From the NCBI RefSeq assembly GCF_900167975.1, contig NZ_FUZU01000002.1, forward strand, positions 131,501 through 195,500: a stretch of DNA of 64,000 nucleotides. Reading direction: 5' to 3'. How positions within the stretch are numbered: the first letter of the stretch is position 1; every line of letters begins with the position of its first letter. Under the pieces are notes generated by a model that saw nothing but the letters and a program-made list of their open reading frames with translations, did no database searches and was not told where the DNA came from. Made by a program: the position numbers and the translations under genes. The DNA comes from Ohtaekwangia koreensis (GTDB lineage: Bacteria; Bacteroidota; Bacteroidia; Cytophagales; Cyclobacteriaceae). Below, in pieces: positions 23,190 to 33,800 of this stretch.

Positions 23190-25550
23190 ATGCTCAGAAA
23201 TTATTTCAAGGTCGCATTTCGGAATCTCGTAAGAAGCAAAGGCTTTACATTTATCAACGTGTCAGGACTTGCTGTAGGAATGGCTACAGCGATTATAATT
23301 TTTGTATGGATACACCACGAAGTAAGCTTCGATACTTTTCATGTGAATCAACCGAATATATACCAGGCATGGAATAGAGGCCGGATGAACGACAAGATCG
23401 AATGCTGGCCCTATACACCAAAAGTTCTTGGTCCAACACTCAAAGCAGAATATGAAGAGGTGGCCGAGGTAGCGCGAACTTTTAGTCGATGGTTTGTTAC
23501 TATTGTAGACGATCGTAAAGTATCAACAAAGGCACTTATAGCAGATCCATCTTTTCTGAAAATATTTACCTTTCCCTTGCTGGAAGGTAATGCCAGCACA
23601 GCACTCAACGATAGCTATTCCATTGTGGTAACAGAGAAAATGGCGCTCAAAATGTTTGACGACATTCATGCACTGGGTAAAGAAATCAAAATCGACAATG
23701 AGCTATACCGTGTAACCGGTGTTATGAAAGACCTGCCTCCCAATACCGATTTCGATTTCGAGTATATATTATCCTCGGAGTACATGAAGCGCACAAACGA
23801 TGATGACATAAACTGGGCAAACAATGGTATATTTACCTATGTTCAACTCAACGATGGACATTCTTTCGCATCGGTAAGTGAAAAGATCAAAGACGTTATC
23901 ATTCGTCACAGCGAAGGGCTTGTTAAGGAGGAGATTATACTTCACCCGATCAGTCGCTGGCATTTATACTCACGGTTCGAAAACGGAAAATCTGTAGGAG
24001 GACGAATAGAAACGGTGCAACTATTCGCCATTATCGGAGGATTCGTTTTACTGGTAGCCTGCATAAACTTCATGAACTTAAGCACTGCGCGCAGTGAAAA
24101 ACGCGCAAAAGAGGTTGGTGTACGCAAAGTTGCCGGTGCCGACAAAGCATTACTGGTAGGACAGTTTCTAATCGAGTCAATTTTACTGTCCGGTATATCT
24201 GCAGGTATAGCCGTTGTGTTAGTACAGTTAATGTTACCGTATTTCAGTACACTCGTTGGCCAAACCATTTCTGTACCCTTTACACACCTATATTTCTGGA
24301 TAGCGCTGATTGCTTTCACGATTATCACCGGTATCATTGCAGGCAGTTACCCGGCATTCTTCCTTTCATCATTCAAACCAGTTACGGTGTTAAAGGGTAC
24401 ATTCAAGAAGAGTTCTTCGCGCATCAACCCAAGAAAGATACTGGTGGTTACGCAATTCACATTTGCTATCGTACTTATTATAGCTACCATGGTAGTGGTA
24501 CAACAGATACGCTATACGCAAACACGCGATCGTGGCTATAATGCAAAGGCACTGGTATACCATTGGATGACGGGCGCTCTGTATGAAAATTATATACCTT
24601 TAAAAAATGAACTCATCAACTCGGGTATAGCTTCAAGTGTAACGAAAACGCTTTCACCCATGAGCATGATTATGAGTGACACCTGGGATCTGCAATGGCA
24701 AGGTAAAAATCCGGAAGACAAAACTGACTTTGGCCGAATGTCGGCAGATGAAGGACTAGTAGAAACAGCATCGCTCCGATTGATACAAGGTCGCGATATG
24801 GATCTTCAGAAATATCCTACTGATTCAACAGCGATGCTCATTAACGAAGCAGCAGCAAAAGCATTTGGATTCAAAGACCCGATTGGTCAGACTATAAAAG
24901 AAACGGATGGCACCGAATATCACATCATAGGTGTAGTGAAAGATTTTATTACCGGCTCTCCCTATCAAACTATAAAGCCCTTGGTTATTGAAGGTGTGAA
25001 AGGAAGCGGCTTCAACGTTATTCACATTAAACTGAAAGAAGGTATATATCCACAGAAAGCCATCGCGGGTATACAAGCACTCTTTCAAAAGTATAATCCG
25101 GAATATCCGTTCGAATTTCATTTTTCTGATGACGACTACGCACAAAAGTTTGAAGATACCGAACGAACAGCATCACTTACCTCTGTATTCACTATACTAA
25201 CAATCTTCATTTCATGTCTTGGACTATTCGGACTCGCCAGCTATATGGCTGAAGTAAGAGTAAAAGAAATAGGCATACGAAAAGTTTTAGGTGCATCGGT
25301 AATCCGCATCACTGCGTTACTGTCTAAAGACTTTGCAACACTGGTGTTCATCGCTATACTTATTGGCACACCCATCGCGTGGTATGCTATGGATCAATGG
25401 CTGCAAGGCTATACATACCGAACAAACATAGACTGGTGGATATTTATACTCGCAGGAGCGCTATGCAGTACACTCGCACTGGTTACGGTAGGCTACCAAT
25501 CTATTAAAGCAGCATTGGAGAATCCGGTGAAGAGTCTACGGAATGAATAA
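23190..25550 (+). CDS. ABC transporter permease, MacB/FtsX type
   Basis: 786 residues from ATG 23190 (MLRNYFKVAFRNLVRSKGFT), the standard opening of this Bacteroidota family; the frame is open 9 codons further upstream. There are two MacB-like periplasmic core domains and two FtsX membrane blocks. After TM1 (~29-45) comes a long periplasmic domain, three TMs at ~275-375 with 'VACINFMNLSTARSEKRAKE', 'VGVRKVAGA', a second TM1 at ~420-440, a second periplasmic domain, and a final block with 'RVKEIGIRKVLGAS'. These permeases pair with an ATPase for export of lipoproteins, antibiotics or peptides, or act in cell-envelope signalling. No ATPase gene is adjacent. Confidence 0.92.
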   Translation: MLRNYFKVAFRNLVRSKGFTFINVSGLAVGMATAIIIFVWIHHEVSFDTFHVNQPNIYQAWNRGRMNDKIECWPYTPKVLGPTLKAEYEEVAEVARTFSRWFVTIVDDRKVSTKALIADPSFLKIFTFPLLEGNASTALNDSYSIVVTEKMALKMFDDIHALGKEIKIDNELYRVTGVMKDLPPNTDFDFEYILSSEYMKRTNDDDINWANNGIFTYVQLNDGHSFASVSEKIKDVIIRHSEGLVKEEIILHPISRWHLYSRFENGKSVGGRIETVQLFAIIGGFVLLVACINFMNLSTARSEKRAKEVGVRKVAGADKALLVGQFLIESILLSGISAGIAVVLVQLMLPYFSTLVGQTISVPFTHLYFWIALIAFTIITGIIAGSYPAFFLSSFKPVTVLKGTFKKSSSRINPRKILVVTQFTFAIVLIIATMVVVQQIRYTQTRDRGYNAKALVYHWMTGALYENYIPLKNELINSGIASSVTKTLSPMSMIMSDTWDLQWQGKNPEDKTDFGRMSADEGLVETASLRLIQGRDMDLQKYPTDSTAMLINEAAAKAFGFKDPIGQTIKETDGTEYHIIGVVKDFITGSPYQTIKPLVIEGVKGSGFNVIHIKLKEGIYPQKAIAGIQALFQKYNPEYPFEFHFSDDDYAQKFEDTERTASLTSVFTILTIFISCLGLFGLASYMAEVRVKEIGIRKVLGASVIRITALLSKDFATLVFIAILIGTPIAWYAMDQWLQGYTYRTNIDWWIFILAGALCSTLALVTVGYQSIKAALENPVKSLRNE

Positions 25551-25552
25551 CT

Positions 25553-25574
25553 AAATAGAGCAATGACTCTATTT
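25553..25574. terminator. Small bidirectional terminator between convergent genes
   Basis: AAATAGAG and CTCTATTT pair over a 6-base loop. It lies between the permease stop and the end of the leftward secreted protein, overlapping the latter's stop. Confidence 0.5.
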
Positions 25575-28424
25575 CATTAAATGCACGTATCCTGAAATAG
25601 GTCTATCGGTGCATTCATTTCGTATAGTATAAAAATAAGTACCGAACGAGAGATCCTGGCCATTCCATGTGTTATCATAACGCTCTGAATAGTATACTCT
25701 CTCACCCCATCGATTTACAACTTTAAGACTTGAACCTTTCAACGATTTATCTACAACAAAATAATCGTTGTAGCCATCATCATTCGCAGTTAGAACATTA
25801 GGAATAAATATACTTTCCATATATACCGGGAGAGCATGAAGAATATCACTCTGTGTTTTTCCGCATACATTTTGCACCTCAACATGATAGTAACCAGAAT
25901 CTCCGGAAGCTAGTTCTACAATGTGTACACCCTCGTTCATCAACGCATTGTCTTTATACCATGCTATATCATCATAATCTCCTTCGTACAACAATTGCCG
26001 GTCGCACTTACTTTTTGCTATCAGAGGCTTCTCTGGCGCGCGTAAAACTTTTATGCTTAACTGTTTTGATACAGAAGTAAAGCATCTGTTGAATACAGTA
26101 ACGGATACTTCACCGGCTTCAGCGCGATCCGTTAAGTTCAATGTGAGTGTATTTGCAACTGACGATTGAACGCTAAAACCTACAGGATATGACCAAGTAT
26201 AGGAAACATTGGATTGCTCAGGTTGCGCTACAAATATTACTGATTCTGTTTGTATACAGAATTCAGCATTACCAGCTATTTCTGTAGGAACAAGGGGCGG
26301 TTGCACCAGTTCAACTATAAGAGGTTGCGAGGTCGAGTTTTTACATAAACCTTTAGACACGGCCTGTATCGTTACAGCATGTATACCCTTTGGAAAATCA
26401 ACGGTAATTACAGAGTTGTCTGGCTGTAGCTTTTTCACATTACCCGACGGTGAAATAATCCAATCATAACTATTGGCATTTGTAGCAGATGCCATGTATT
26501 GAACGTTGCTTTGCCCTGCACAAAGTTCAGAGGGCCCTGTAATAATGGGTGCTGACGGCTCAGGGCTTACTACTACTGTCAACGTTTCAGACAATTGGCT
26601 TTCTCCACATCCGTTTTCTGCTTTAACCTGTATAGTCGCTGTGGCATTGGGTAATAATGCTATAACATTAACTTGATTTGCAGCCTGCGCTATAGTGTTT
26701 ACATTGGATGACAGAGTCCATATATATTTATCAACACCTTCGTTTTGTGACGTAGTATAGATTGATGATACCCCAGCACAGATTAATGCGGGGCCCGTGG
26801 GCCGTTCTGGTTGCTCAGGCTTACGTGCCATTTTCAGACTTGCAGAGAACTCTGTACGTGGATAACATTCAAAGTAGGGAACAACTGTAAACGAGGTATT
26901 TTCTTTGTACTCATTTATTTTCACTGCTATCGATGGCAGTGTTGTAACAAAAGAACCGGACGTTGACTCTATGCCTTCAGGAAAATACCAGGTAAAACTT
27001 GTCGCAAGGTCGGCTCCCTTCGCCTCAAACTCTACAACATTATCAACGCATATAGCCTTAAGATTGCTAATTGCAATATCAGGCAGCTTACCGCTCTTAA
27101 TAAGAAACGCAGTATACCAACTACCACCTTTCATATCAAAGCAGCCGACTGTAAAATCCGCGTAAAAGTTACTAGTTATATAGAATTCGTTTTTTGAATT
27201 AAAAACAGCATGAGCTCTGTAGCTCGGATAAGACTCTGGATTGAGAAACATGTAACGTTTGAAATTTCCGGTTGCGTCTGTTGTAAGTATAAACGATTGT
27301 TTTGTAACACTTGAGGATACATAATCATCGTCATAAGCAAACCGTTTGCCTGAGGACCCACAAATATTAAGTTCATTAGTATTCGGATTTATATTGAGAC
27401 TCCCCGGTAGCATGTCATCACTATACATCGTCTTTGCCCACAAAAAACTTCCTTCAGAACTAATTTTAGTAAGAAACCCGGTACGATCGTCAATATCGTT
27501 CTGGGCCTTCAATGTTATCGTGCCTAGTCTAGCAGCACCGTTAAAATACCCCAGCATAAAAATATCACCCATCTGGTCGATTTGAACTTCAACACCACGA
27601 GCATCATCCAGTGCATGTTCAGTCGGATCGACTTGATTGGACCATATATAGCTGCCATCACTCTTCAGTTTGTATATAAAAGCACTATAAAAAAAGGGTG
27701 CTTGCAGTGTTTCACCCGCAAAATTGATCCTTCCGGTAAAGTCTCCAATAATTATAATGTTATTGCTTGCGTCCGTTCTAATATGTTCTATTGAAGGTTG
27801 CACACAACAACCCATATATATCATTGGCTCCGACCACATAAGAATTCCATTGGAATCATATGCTGCTACCAAGAGGTTGTCCATATCGACAAAGCCCCCT
27901 ACAATTATATTATTAAACCTATCACTTGTAATGGCATGACCAGCCGAGTTTTGATTACCGTACTGCCTTACCCAAATAAGATCACCAGCTAAATTTAGCT
28001 TAGCAATAAAAGCACTCCCATTATTCGGATCCAGAGTCGGATCTAAAAATGCCGATCCCTTCGAAAAAACTCCTGTTATTAAAACATTGTTATCACTATC
28101 TATAGCCATGTCACTACCGGAGTCCCAGCCATCGCCTCCAATTTGTTTTATCCAAAGAATATTGCCTTCAGGATTATACTTGATTAATAACAAGTCTTCT
28201 GTTCCTGCAGACTCAAATTGAACACCTTCGAATTTCACCCGACCTTGTAAAACATAAAGAACATAAAGGTTTTCATCAGCATCCAATTCCATCTCAATAG
28301 TAAAGACACCTTCATCATAAGCAACATCTTCTGACTGATGCGCCCACATTATTTCCTGGGCTAATACAGATACAACATTCACTAACAGAAACAGAAGTAA
28401 TGCAGGTAAACTATAACTATACAT
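25569..28424 (-). CDS. Large secreted protein with beta-propeller-type repeats, PKD-like domains and a type IX C-terminal domain
   Basis: 951 residues from the ATG at 28424, giving a signal peptide MYSYSLPALLLFLLVNVVSV ending LAQ. Residues ~40-440 hold SBBP-like repeats of the type 'G.dllliKYnpeGnilW.kqiGG', forming a probable beta-propeller. Residues ~450-850 hold several Ig/PKD-like units each with a cysteine pair ('aeFCiqtesviFvA'). The C-terminal ~85 residues are the gliding-motility-associated sorting domain (IFIPNVLTANDDGYNDYFVV, VVNRWGERVYYS, YDNTWNGQDLSFGTYFYTI, GYVHLMK). It is exported by type IX secretion and either attached to the surface or released. Probable adhesin or surface protein. 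Confidence 0.9.
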   Translation of the reverse strand: MYSYSLPALLLFLLVNVVSVLAQEIMWAHQSEDVAYDEGVFTIEMELDADENLYVLYVLQGRVKFEGVQFESAGTEDLLLIKYNPEGNILWIKQIGGDGWDSGSDMAIDSDNNVLITGVFSKGSAFLDPTLDPNNGSAFIAKLNLAGDLIWVRQYGNQNSAGHAITSDRFNNIIVGGFVDMDNLLVAAYDSNGILMWSEPMIYMGCCVQPSIEHIRTDASNNIIIIGDFTGRINFAGETLQAPFFYSAFIYKLKSDGSYIWSNQVDPTEHALDDARGVEVQIDQMGDIFMLGYFNGAARLGTITLKAQNDIDDRTGFLTKISSEGSFLWAKTMYSDDMLPGSLNINPNTNELNICGSSGKRFAYDDDYVSSSVTKQSFILTTDATGNFKRYMFLNPESYPSYRAHAVFNSKNEFYITSNFYADFTVGCFDMKGGSWYTAFLIKSGKLPDIAISNLKAICVDNVVEFEAKGADLATSFTWYFPEGIESTSGSFVTTLPSIAVKINEYKENTSFTVVPYFECYPRTEFSASLKMARKPEQPERPTGPALICAGVSSIYTTSQNEGVDKYIWTLSSNVNTIAQAANQVNVIALLPNATATIQVKAENGCGESQLSETLTVVVSPEPSAPIITGPSELCAGQSNVQYMASATNANSYDWIISPSGNVKKLQPDNSVITVDFPKGIHAVTIQAVSKGLCKNSTSQPLIVELVQPPLVPTEIAGNAEFCIQTESVIFVAQPEQSNVSYTWSYPVGFSVQSSVANTLTLNLTDRAEAGEVSVTVFNRCFTSVSKQLSIKVLRAPEKPLIAKSKCDRQLLYEGDYDDIAWYKDNALMNEGVHIVELASGDSGYYHVEVQNVCGKTQSDILHALPVYMESIFIPNVLTANDDGYNDYFVVDKSLKGSSLKVVNRWGERVYYSERYDNTWNGQDLSFGTYFYTIRNECTDRPISGYVHLMK

Positions 28425-28668
28425 GTGTGGCTCGGTAGGATAAGGCAAATATAATTACTCATGGTTCCTCTTCAAAAAGAACTTTTCCTCTCGATGTCAC
28501 TTGTATGTTTAATCAAGACTGTGTAGCAGCCAAATCCATACCCCATTGTAAGTCATCTCCGATTACAACCGGGAAATGCATAAGCAGCGCGTTGAAAGAT
28601 ATAGATCCGTCAGGAAGCATGTTTGTACTTTTACACCCATAATTATGCTACAATAAAATTACACCAAA

Positions 28669-28773
28669 ATGAAACTAGGAGTAAACATCGTAAACCAAAA
28701 CACGCTTCCTAAATACGCCTCGTATTTAACGGGAAAAGCCGTTGGGTTTTATCCTGGGTATATGTATAGATAA
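28669..28773 (+). pseudogene. 34-residue frame with a dUTPase-like opening, probably a fragment
   Basis: MKLGVNIVNQNTLPKYASYL, followed by a non-conserved tail and stop. The 'vnivN....LPkYa' start resembles the first strand of dUTP diphosphatase, but the GMD motif and everything beyond are missing. It may instead be a short unrelated peptide. The rest of 28449-28956 shows no gene. Confidence 0.25.
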
Positions 28774-28795
28774 ACATCACACTGCTGATACATAC

Positions 28796-28826
28796 AAGCC
28801 CCGGGTAAACCAATCCGGGGCTTTTT
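28796..28826 (+). terminator. Intrinsic terminator
   Basis: AAGCCCCGG and CCGGGGCTT pair over a 10-base loop, followed by TTT and an AT-rich tail. It lies after the 34-residue frame. Confidence 0.85.
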
Positions 28827-28956
28827 ATTTTCCCCGATAGTCAAAAGTATATATCGTCCGGTGAAAACATTGGAGTGGCGCTGCCATGTCTTTTCTGAAC
28901 GTATATATAATACGCTATATCTAATACAATTATTAACACTCTTATTAAATAAACTA

Positions 28957-29597
28957 ATGAAAGAATACCACAAGATTCAGACTGTATTTTTGCGCAGTCC
29001 TGAAACCAATTTTAAACAACTGATGGAAGGCCACTGGGCATTACCGGAATTTGAAACACTGAAGGACATTCCGTGGACCTGGACCGAAAAGATTGACGGT
29101 ACCAACATCCGCATTATGTGGAATCGTAGTGAGGTGCGCTTCGGCGGTAAAACTGATGATGCACATATACCAACCTTTCTGCTAAATGTACTGCAACAGA
29201 AATTACCGCAGAGACTATGAAACAAATCTTTACTGATGCAACTGAAGTATGTATGTACGGTGAAGGTTACGGTAACAAAATCCAGAAGGAGGATAATCGC
29301 TACATCGCTCACCGTACAGACTTTATTTTGTTCGATGTAAAAGTAGGTAACTTCTGGCTGTCTCGCGAAAATGTAGAAGACATTGCGAACAAATTAAAAA
29401 TAGATATCGTACCAATTATCGGTACCGGTACATTACTGGAAGCAGTTGAGTTTGTAAAGAAAGGTTAAACCTCTACCATGGCACAGGATAAAAAGCACAT
29501 CGCAGAAGGTCTCATCATGAAGCCTAAAGTAGATTTGTTTAATCGTCATGGCCAGCGAATTATAGCTAAAATCAAATTCCGTGATTTCAAGCGGTAG
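28957..29597 (+). pseudogene. RNA ligase (Rnl2-like family), broken by a frameshift and a stop
   Basis: Start MKEYHKIQTVFLRSPETNFK, then the nucleotidyl-transfer motif I EKIDGTN (lysine nucleophile), then FGGKTDD. Near 29203-29212 the frame shifts: the first frame ends QQKLPQRL, while the other continues TAETMKQIFTDATEVCMYGE, then GYG. One missing base in the AAATTACC stretch explains it. The second frame runs through LFDVKVGNFWLS to FVKKG, where TAA (29466-29468) replaces a sense codon. It reopens into STMAQDKKHIAEGLIMKPK, which holds the EGLIMKP motif, and ends FRDFKR. The family repairs or seals RNA. All key motifs survive, so the damage looks recent, unless a sequencing error is involved. 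Confidence 0.8.
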
Positions 29598-29900
29598 ATT
29601 GTTTTACATATTTTATCACTAGCGGGGGATTAATTCCTCCGCTAAGTATTATAATAAAATCGTATTAAGGGCGATACAAAATCTAGATCTTTATCAACAT
29701 CGCTATAACGATGTTTCATTTTAGTAATTCATTTAGCGATCGTTAACAAAACATACTAAAACCGTTAGCTTGTATTTAGTACATGCGCATATGAATTTAT
29801 TTCATATAATCACTCAGTCTACCGGCAAAAGACGAATAAAATAAATAATTAATTAACCATTGAAATCTATATTTGTTACAGTTGCCTACAGCAACTCCAT
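29598..29900. other. Intergenic, no gene seen
   Basis: An AT-rich stretch of about 300 bases between two broken genes. No open frame of note, no clear hairpin and no good promoter match was seen. Confidence 0.5.
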
Positions 29901-30568
29901 ATGAACTCACCCCTGCCTGACCCTCAACAATTTATTTCCGACAAACGAAGGAAGTATGAAATCACTGCTGTATTTCTGGTGGGCATCGGCAAAATCATCT
30001 TCATGGATTTACTCCAATGGCGACTTCCATTTATAGCTATTGTCATTATTGGATGGACTATATATGTAGTCAGGCAAAGCAGAAGAGTAAAAGGAATACT
30101 TCATTATTGGGGCTTTCGCCTGGACACTTCAAAGAAGTAGCTCTCAAAATTCTACCCTTTGGTACTATTTCTGTTATCACATTCTTTGTTGTTGGCTACA
30201 AGCTTGATACTATCAACCTGAGCTGGCATATAATTCCAATCTTAATTCTCTATCCTATTTGGGGCATCATTCAACAATTTCTTGTTATAGGTTTAGTGGC
30301 AGGAAATCTGCAGCACTTAAAAGCAAAGCGGCCAAATACCTTTATAACTATTACAGTAACGGCTATACTTTTTGGCTTAATGCATTATCCTGATTACTGG
30401 TTGATGGCCGGCACATTTATCCTCGCTTTACTGTACGGCTATATATATCAACGTTCCCGAAATGTATATGTACTGGGATTGTTCCACGGATGGCTCGGTG
30501 CATTATTTTATTACACAGTGGTGGGTCGCGATCCATTTGTTGAGGTCTTTGGAAGATTATTTTTATGA
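29901..30568 (+). pseudogene. CPBP-family membrane protein, split by a frameshift
   Basis: The first part (29901-30140) runs MNSPLPDPQQFISDKRRKYE to HYWGFRLDTSKK-stop. The second frame continues FKEVALKILPFGTISVITFF, then four to five more TMs to 30568. A one-base loss near 30126-30132 (GACAC|TTCAAAG) would join the two as ...RLDTFKEVALKI. The CPBP (CAAX-protease-like) histidine motifs are present: ILFGLMHYPDYW and GLFHGWLGALF. The usual EExxxR glutamate pair reads QQFLVIG instead, so even an intact protein might not be a protease. A decayed paralogue lies at 34870-34965. Confidence 0.75.
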
Positions 30569-30577
30569 TCAAATTCA

Positions 30578-30606
30578 ATTGTCTCGGGATTAATCTCAAG
30601 GCATGG
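30578..30606. repeat. Degenerate copy of a palindromic intergenic repeat
   Basis: A worn version (TGTCTCGGGATTAATCTCAA) of the palindrome with arms GCCTCGGGAT/ATCCCGAGGC found intact at 35099-35128. It lies directly after the CPBP pseudogene. The rest of 30569-30881 shows no gene. Confidence 0.55.
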
Positions 30607-30858
30607 TATAGGGAATGCTAGTGAAACAGCAAATTTTCAATACCAGTAGGTTATAAATCTAACGCTGCGGGCACATATGCTCTTGTAGTAGTTTTCTCAG
30701 ATAAACTTTCGGAGATAAGGACGCTGTAATGAAACAATATTACCACCTACCCACAACGCTTCCCATTGATGTGTACAGATATATACTGCAATTAGCGACA
30801 CATTATTACAAGCACTTGAATTTTTATTTTTATTACTGTCAAAAGCGGCCTTAAATTG

Positions 30859-30866
30859 TAGATTTG
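30859..30866 (+). promoter_or_regulatory. -7 element upstream of the giant secreted protein
   Basis: TAGATTTG matches TAnnTTTG and lies 15 bases before the ATG at 30882. No TTTG was seen at the expected -33 spacing. Confidence 0.35.
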
Positions 30867-30881
30867 CGGCGTCTTGTCTAT

Positions 30882-33800
30882 ATGAAATCAGTATTTACTT
30901 TGTTGGCAGCTATATTCGTTGCCCTTTCAGGCAATTGTCAGTGTATGAACGGCTTTGAAAAGCTGTATCCAGAGCGCTCCGTAGACTATTCACTTGATTT
31001 TGGGAAGTCAGTCTCGATGTACGACAACTACCTCGCAGTGGGTGTTCCTGACAGCGACACGGTAGGTCGTCAATCAGGTATAGTTTACATCTACGAGAAA
31101 TCAAATGATACGTGGGTAAAGATTGCATCAATGATTGCATCTCAGCCTGTTGTCAATCTTCGGTTGGGGATAAGTGTTAAGCTCTCGAAAAATTATCTTC
31201 TAGTTTCAGCGGAAGCAAATGGCGGTCAAGTTCTGCTTTATAAGAAGCCAGCATCAGGATGGGCGTCCGCAACAGAGTTCAGTACTCTCTCAGTACCCGG
31301 AACTGCATCTTTTGGTACCGCCTATTTTCACCCCGTTGACATTTCGGTTGATGAAAATACTATTGTAGTGGCGGATGCCTTGAAAGCCCATAATTTTAAT
31401 CCTACAACTATCGCGGGTAGTCTCTTTGTTTTTCATAAAGACCCCGGTATATCCTGGAGTAATGCTATATCGCCATTGGAAATAAAAGCTACATACAATG
31501 TTTCAGACTTCGGAAGGACCGGGGTATATATTTCAGGAAACAGAATTATTACAGGTACACCCTTTACGCCTTCGGCCCACGGCAATATATTCATATATAA
31601 CGACCCTTCAGGAAGTTTTTCAAACTTCACTCTGGAGGCACTGCTATCTCCATCTACAAACTATAGTGCTTGGGTGGATAATCTTGTGGTGCTGGAAGAT
31701 GGAATCATGTGGTCAGCGTCCGGAGGTGGTCAGCTGCAACTGATGTATTTCGAAAAACCTGTCAGTGGAAATTGGGGAAATGCGACACCAACCTATATAC
31801 TTGATCCGGACGGCCAAACATTGATTCCAAATGCAAGCTCACTCCGTCTTGCTACAAATGGTACTGATCTATACGCAGCCAGTAAGAATGTATTCGGAAG
31901 TACAACTTTGACATGGTTGAAAAAAGGAGCTACTGGCTGGGCCGCTCCAACCTGGCAAACAATCGATACGAGATCATCCACGGTTAGCCGATACGGGCTC
32001 GTAATTGCTGCAAATCAGCATACGGATGTCGTTGCCGGATATATACCTAATCCGAACAAGACTTCCGTATCGAACGCGATCGCCACGTATTCAAAAACAT
32101 CATCTGATAAATGGGTATCGTCATCATTATATACCATACCAACGAGTACGCGTAATCATGCTTTTGGCAGTCGGATGACACTACAAGGTGATTTTGTATT
32201 TGTAAGCGCTATTCGCGACAATACTTTGAAAGCCGAAGCTGGCAAAGTATATATTTATAAAAAAAACGGCTTGCAATGGAACCAAGTGTCAACAATTATA
32301 CCTAACCCAACCACCTACTCAAATGTAAATTTTGGAAGCGCTTTGGCTGCCAGTGAAAAATTCATTGCTATTGGCGCAAACAACTGGGGTGCGATAGGTC
32401 GGGTCTTCATTTATAAACGGGATCAAGACGATTGGAATAGTCCACAGTTTTTTCAGGAAATCGTAATTCCTAATCCACAGAATACAGTTATTGCCTCGGG
32501 GGACAATGTAGCGATGAGTGACCGGTGGTTGTTGATTCCGTATGGCGATCAATCCCCATCACTTGATACAAGAGTGGCGATCTATGAATATGATGGTAAC
32601 TCCTGGATATACCGGCAATCAGTGTCAACGGGATATTTTAACTTGTTTTCAAAATTCACAACGGTTGGAGTTGCCATTGAGGGGGATACCTTCGTTGCTG
32701 GTGGACAGGTTTTTCAATTAGAAGCTAACAGCACATGGATAAACACGGCAAAGCTATCTCCTACTGATCCTGAGAACCTCCGATTTTCTTATCCAACCTT
32801 TGTGTTGGTTCAAAATGGATCAGACTTCGGACAGACCGTAGCTATTAAAAACAACACAATTTACATTGGAGCCCCACGCAAGGATTTTGAAGGGACATGG
32901 GATGTAGGCGCAGTATATGTATATAAATCAGGCGGTTCTTGGTCGAGCAGAACAGAATCCGTTAAGCTTCTTCCCGATATAAAACAACAAAGTGGATTCT
33001 TTGGTGCATCTGTATTTCCATCAGAAAGCTCTGTAATGGTAGGAGTACCTGTTGCAGAATTCTTCGCCAGCGCAGATCTTAATAACAATAAGCCCACAAA
33101 TATACCAGGCAAGGCGATATTGTTTGAAGCAGCCGATGAATGGTGGTCATCCGCTTATCTTTCCAAAGTCTTTAAAGGAGAAATGAGTGTACGGGATAAT
33201 TTTGGTATTCAGGTTGCAATGAATGAGCAAAATATATTTATCGCTTCGTCATTGGAAGATATATCAACCGGCCGAACCGCAGGAACGGTATATATTACCG
33301 ATATACCACTTGCGATGAAGCCAGCGCCTCAACTTTGTAACGAGTCGGGTAGTACAATAACACTCACCGCGAAGCCATCAGGTGGTACATGGACAGGAAA
33401 AGGAATTATAGATGCTGCACTTGGTATATTTGATCCATCTATAGCAGGAACGGGATCACACGAGATTACCTACACACCCACGGGTTGCTTGTCGAGTGGA
33501 AAGATTAGCGTAAAGGTGAACGCTAAACCTCCAGCTATCATTACCGTTGATAAAGAATATTGGGTATGCCAGGAAGCCGACATTTCCATTCCATTAAAAG
33601 TAAAAGAAATAACAGACAGTGACTATCAATGGTTTTTCCGAGAAAACGATAGCCAATCTTTTATATACCTCGGCGAAGCCAGCCTTACAATGGATGCGTC
33701 CCAACGTGGTGAGTACATGGCAAAAGTCTACAATCAAGCATGCGAAACATTTTCAGAAATAATTACAATCCACAATGAATCGATCGATGTTCTCGCTAAT

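Noticed and set aside
30859-30881. Riboswitch before the giant secreted protein
   Set aside because: The 300-base upstream stretch shows only a worn palindrome and a -7 element, with no conserved RNA fold.
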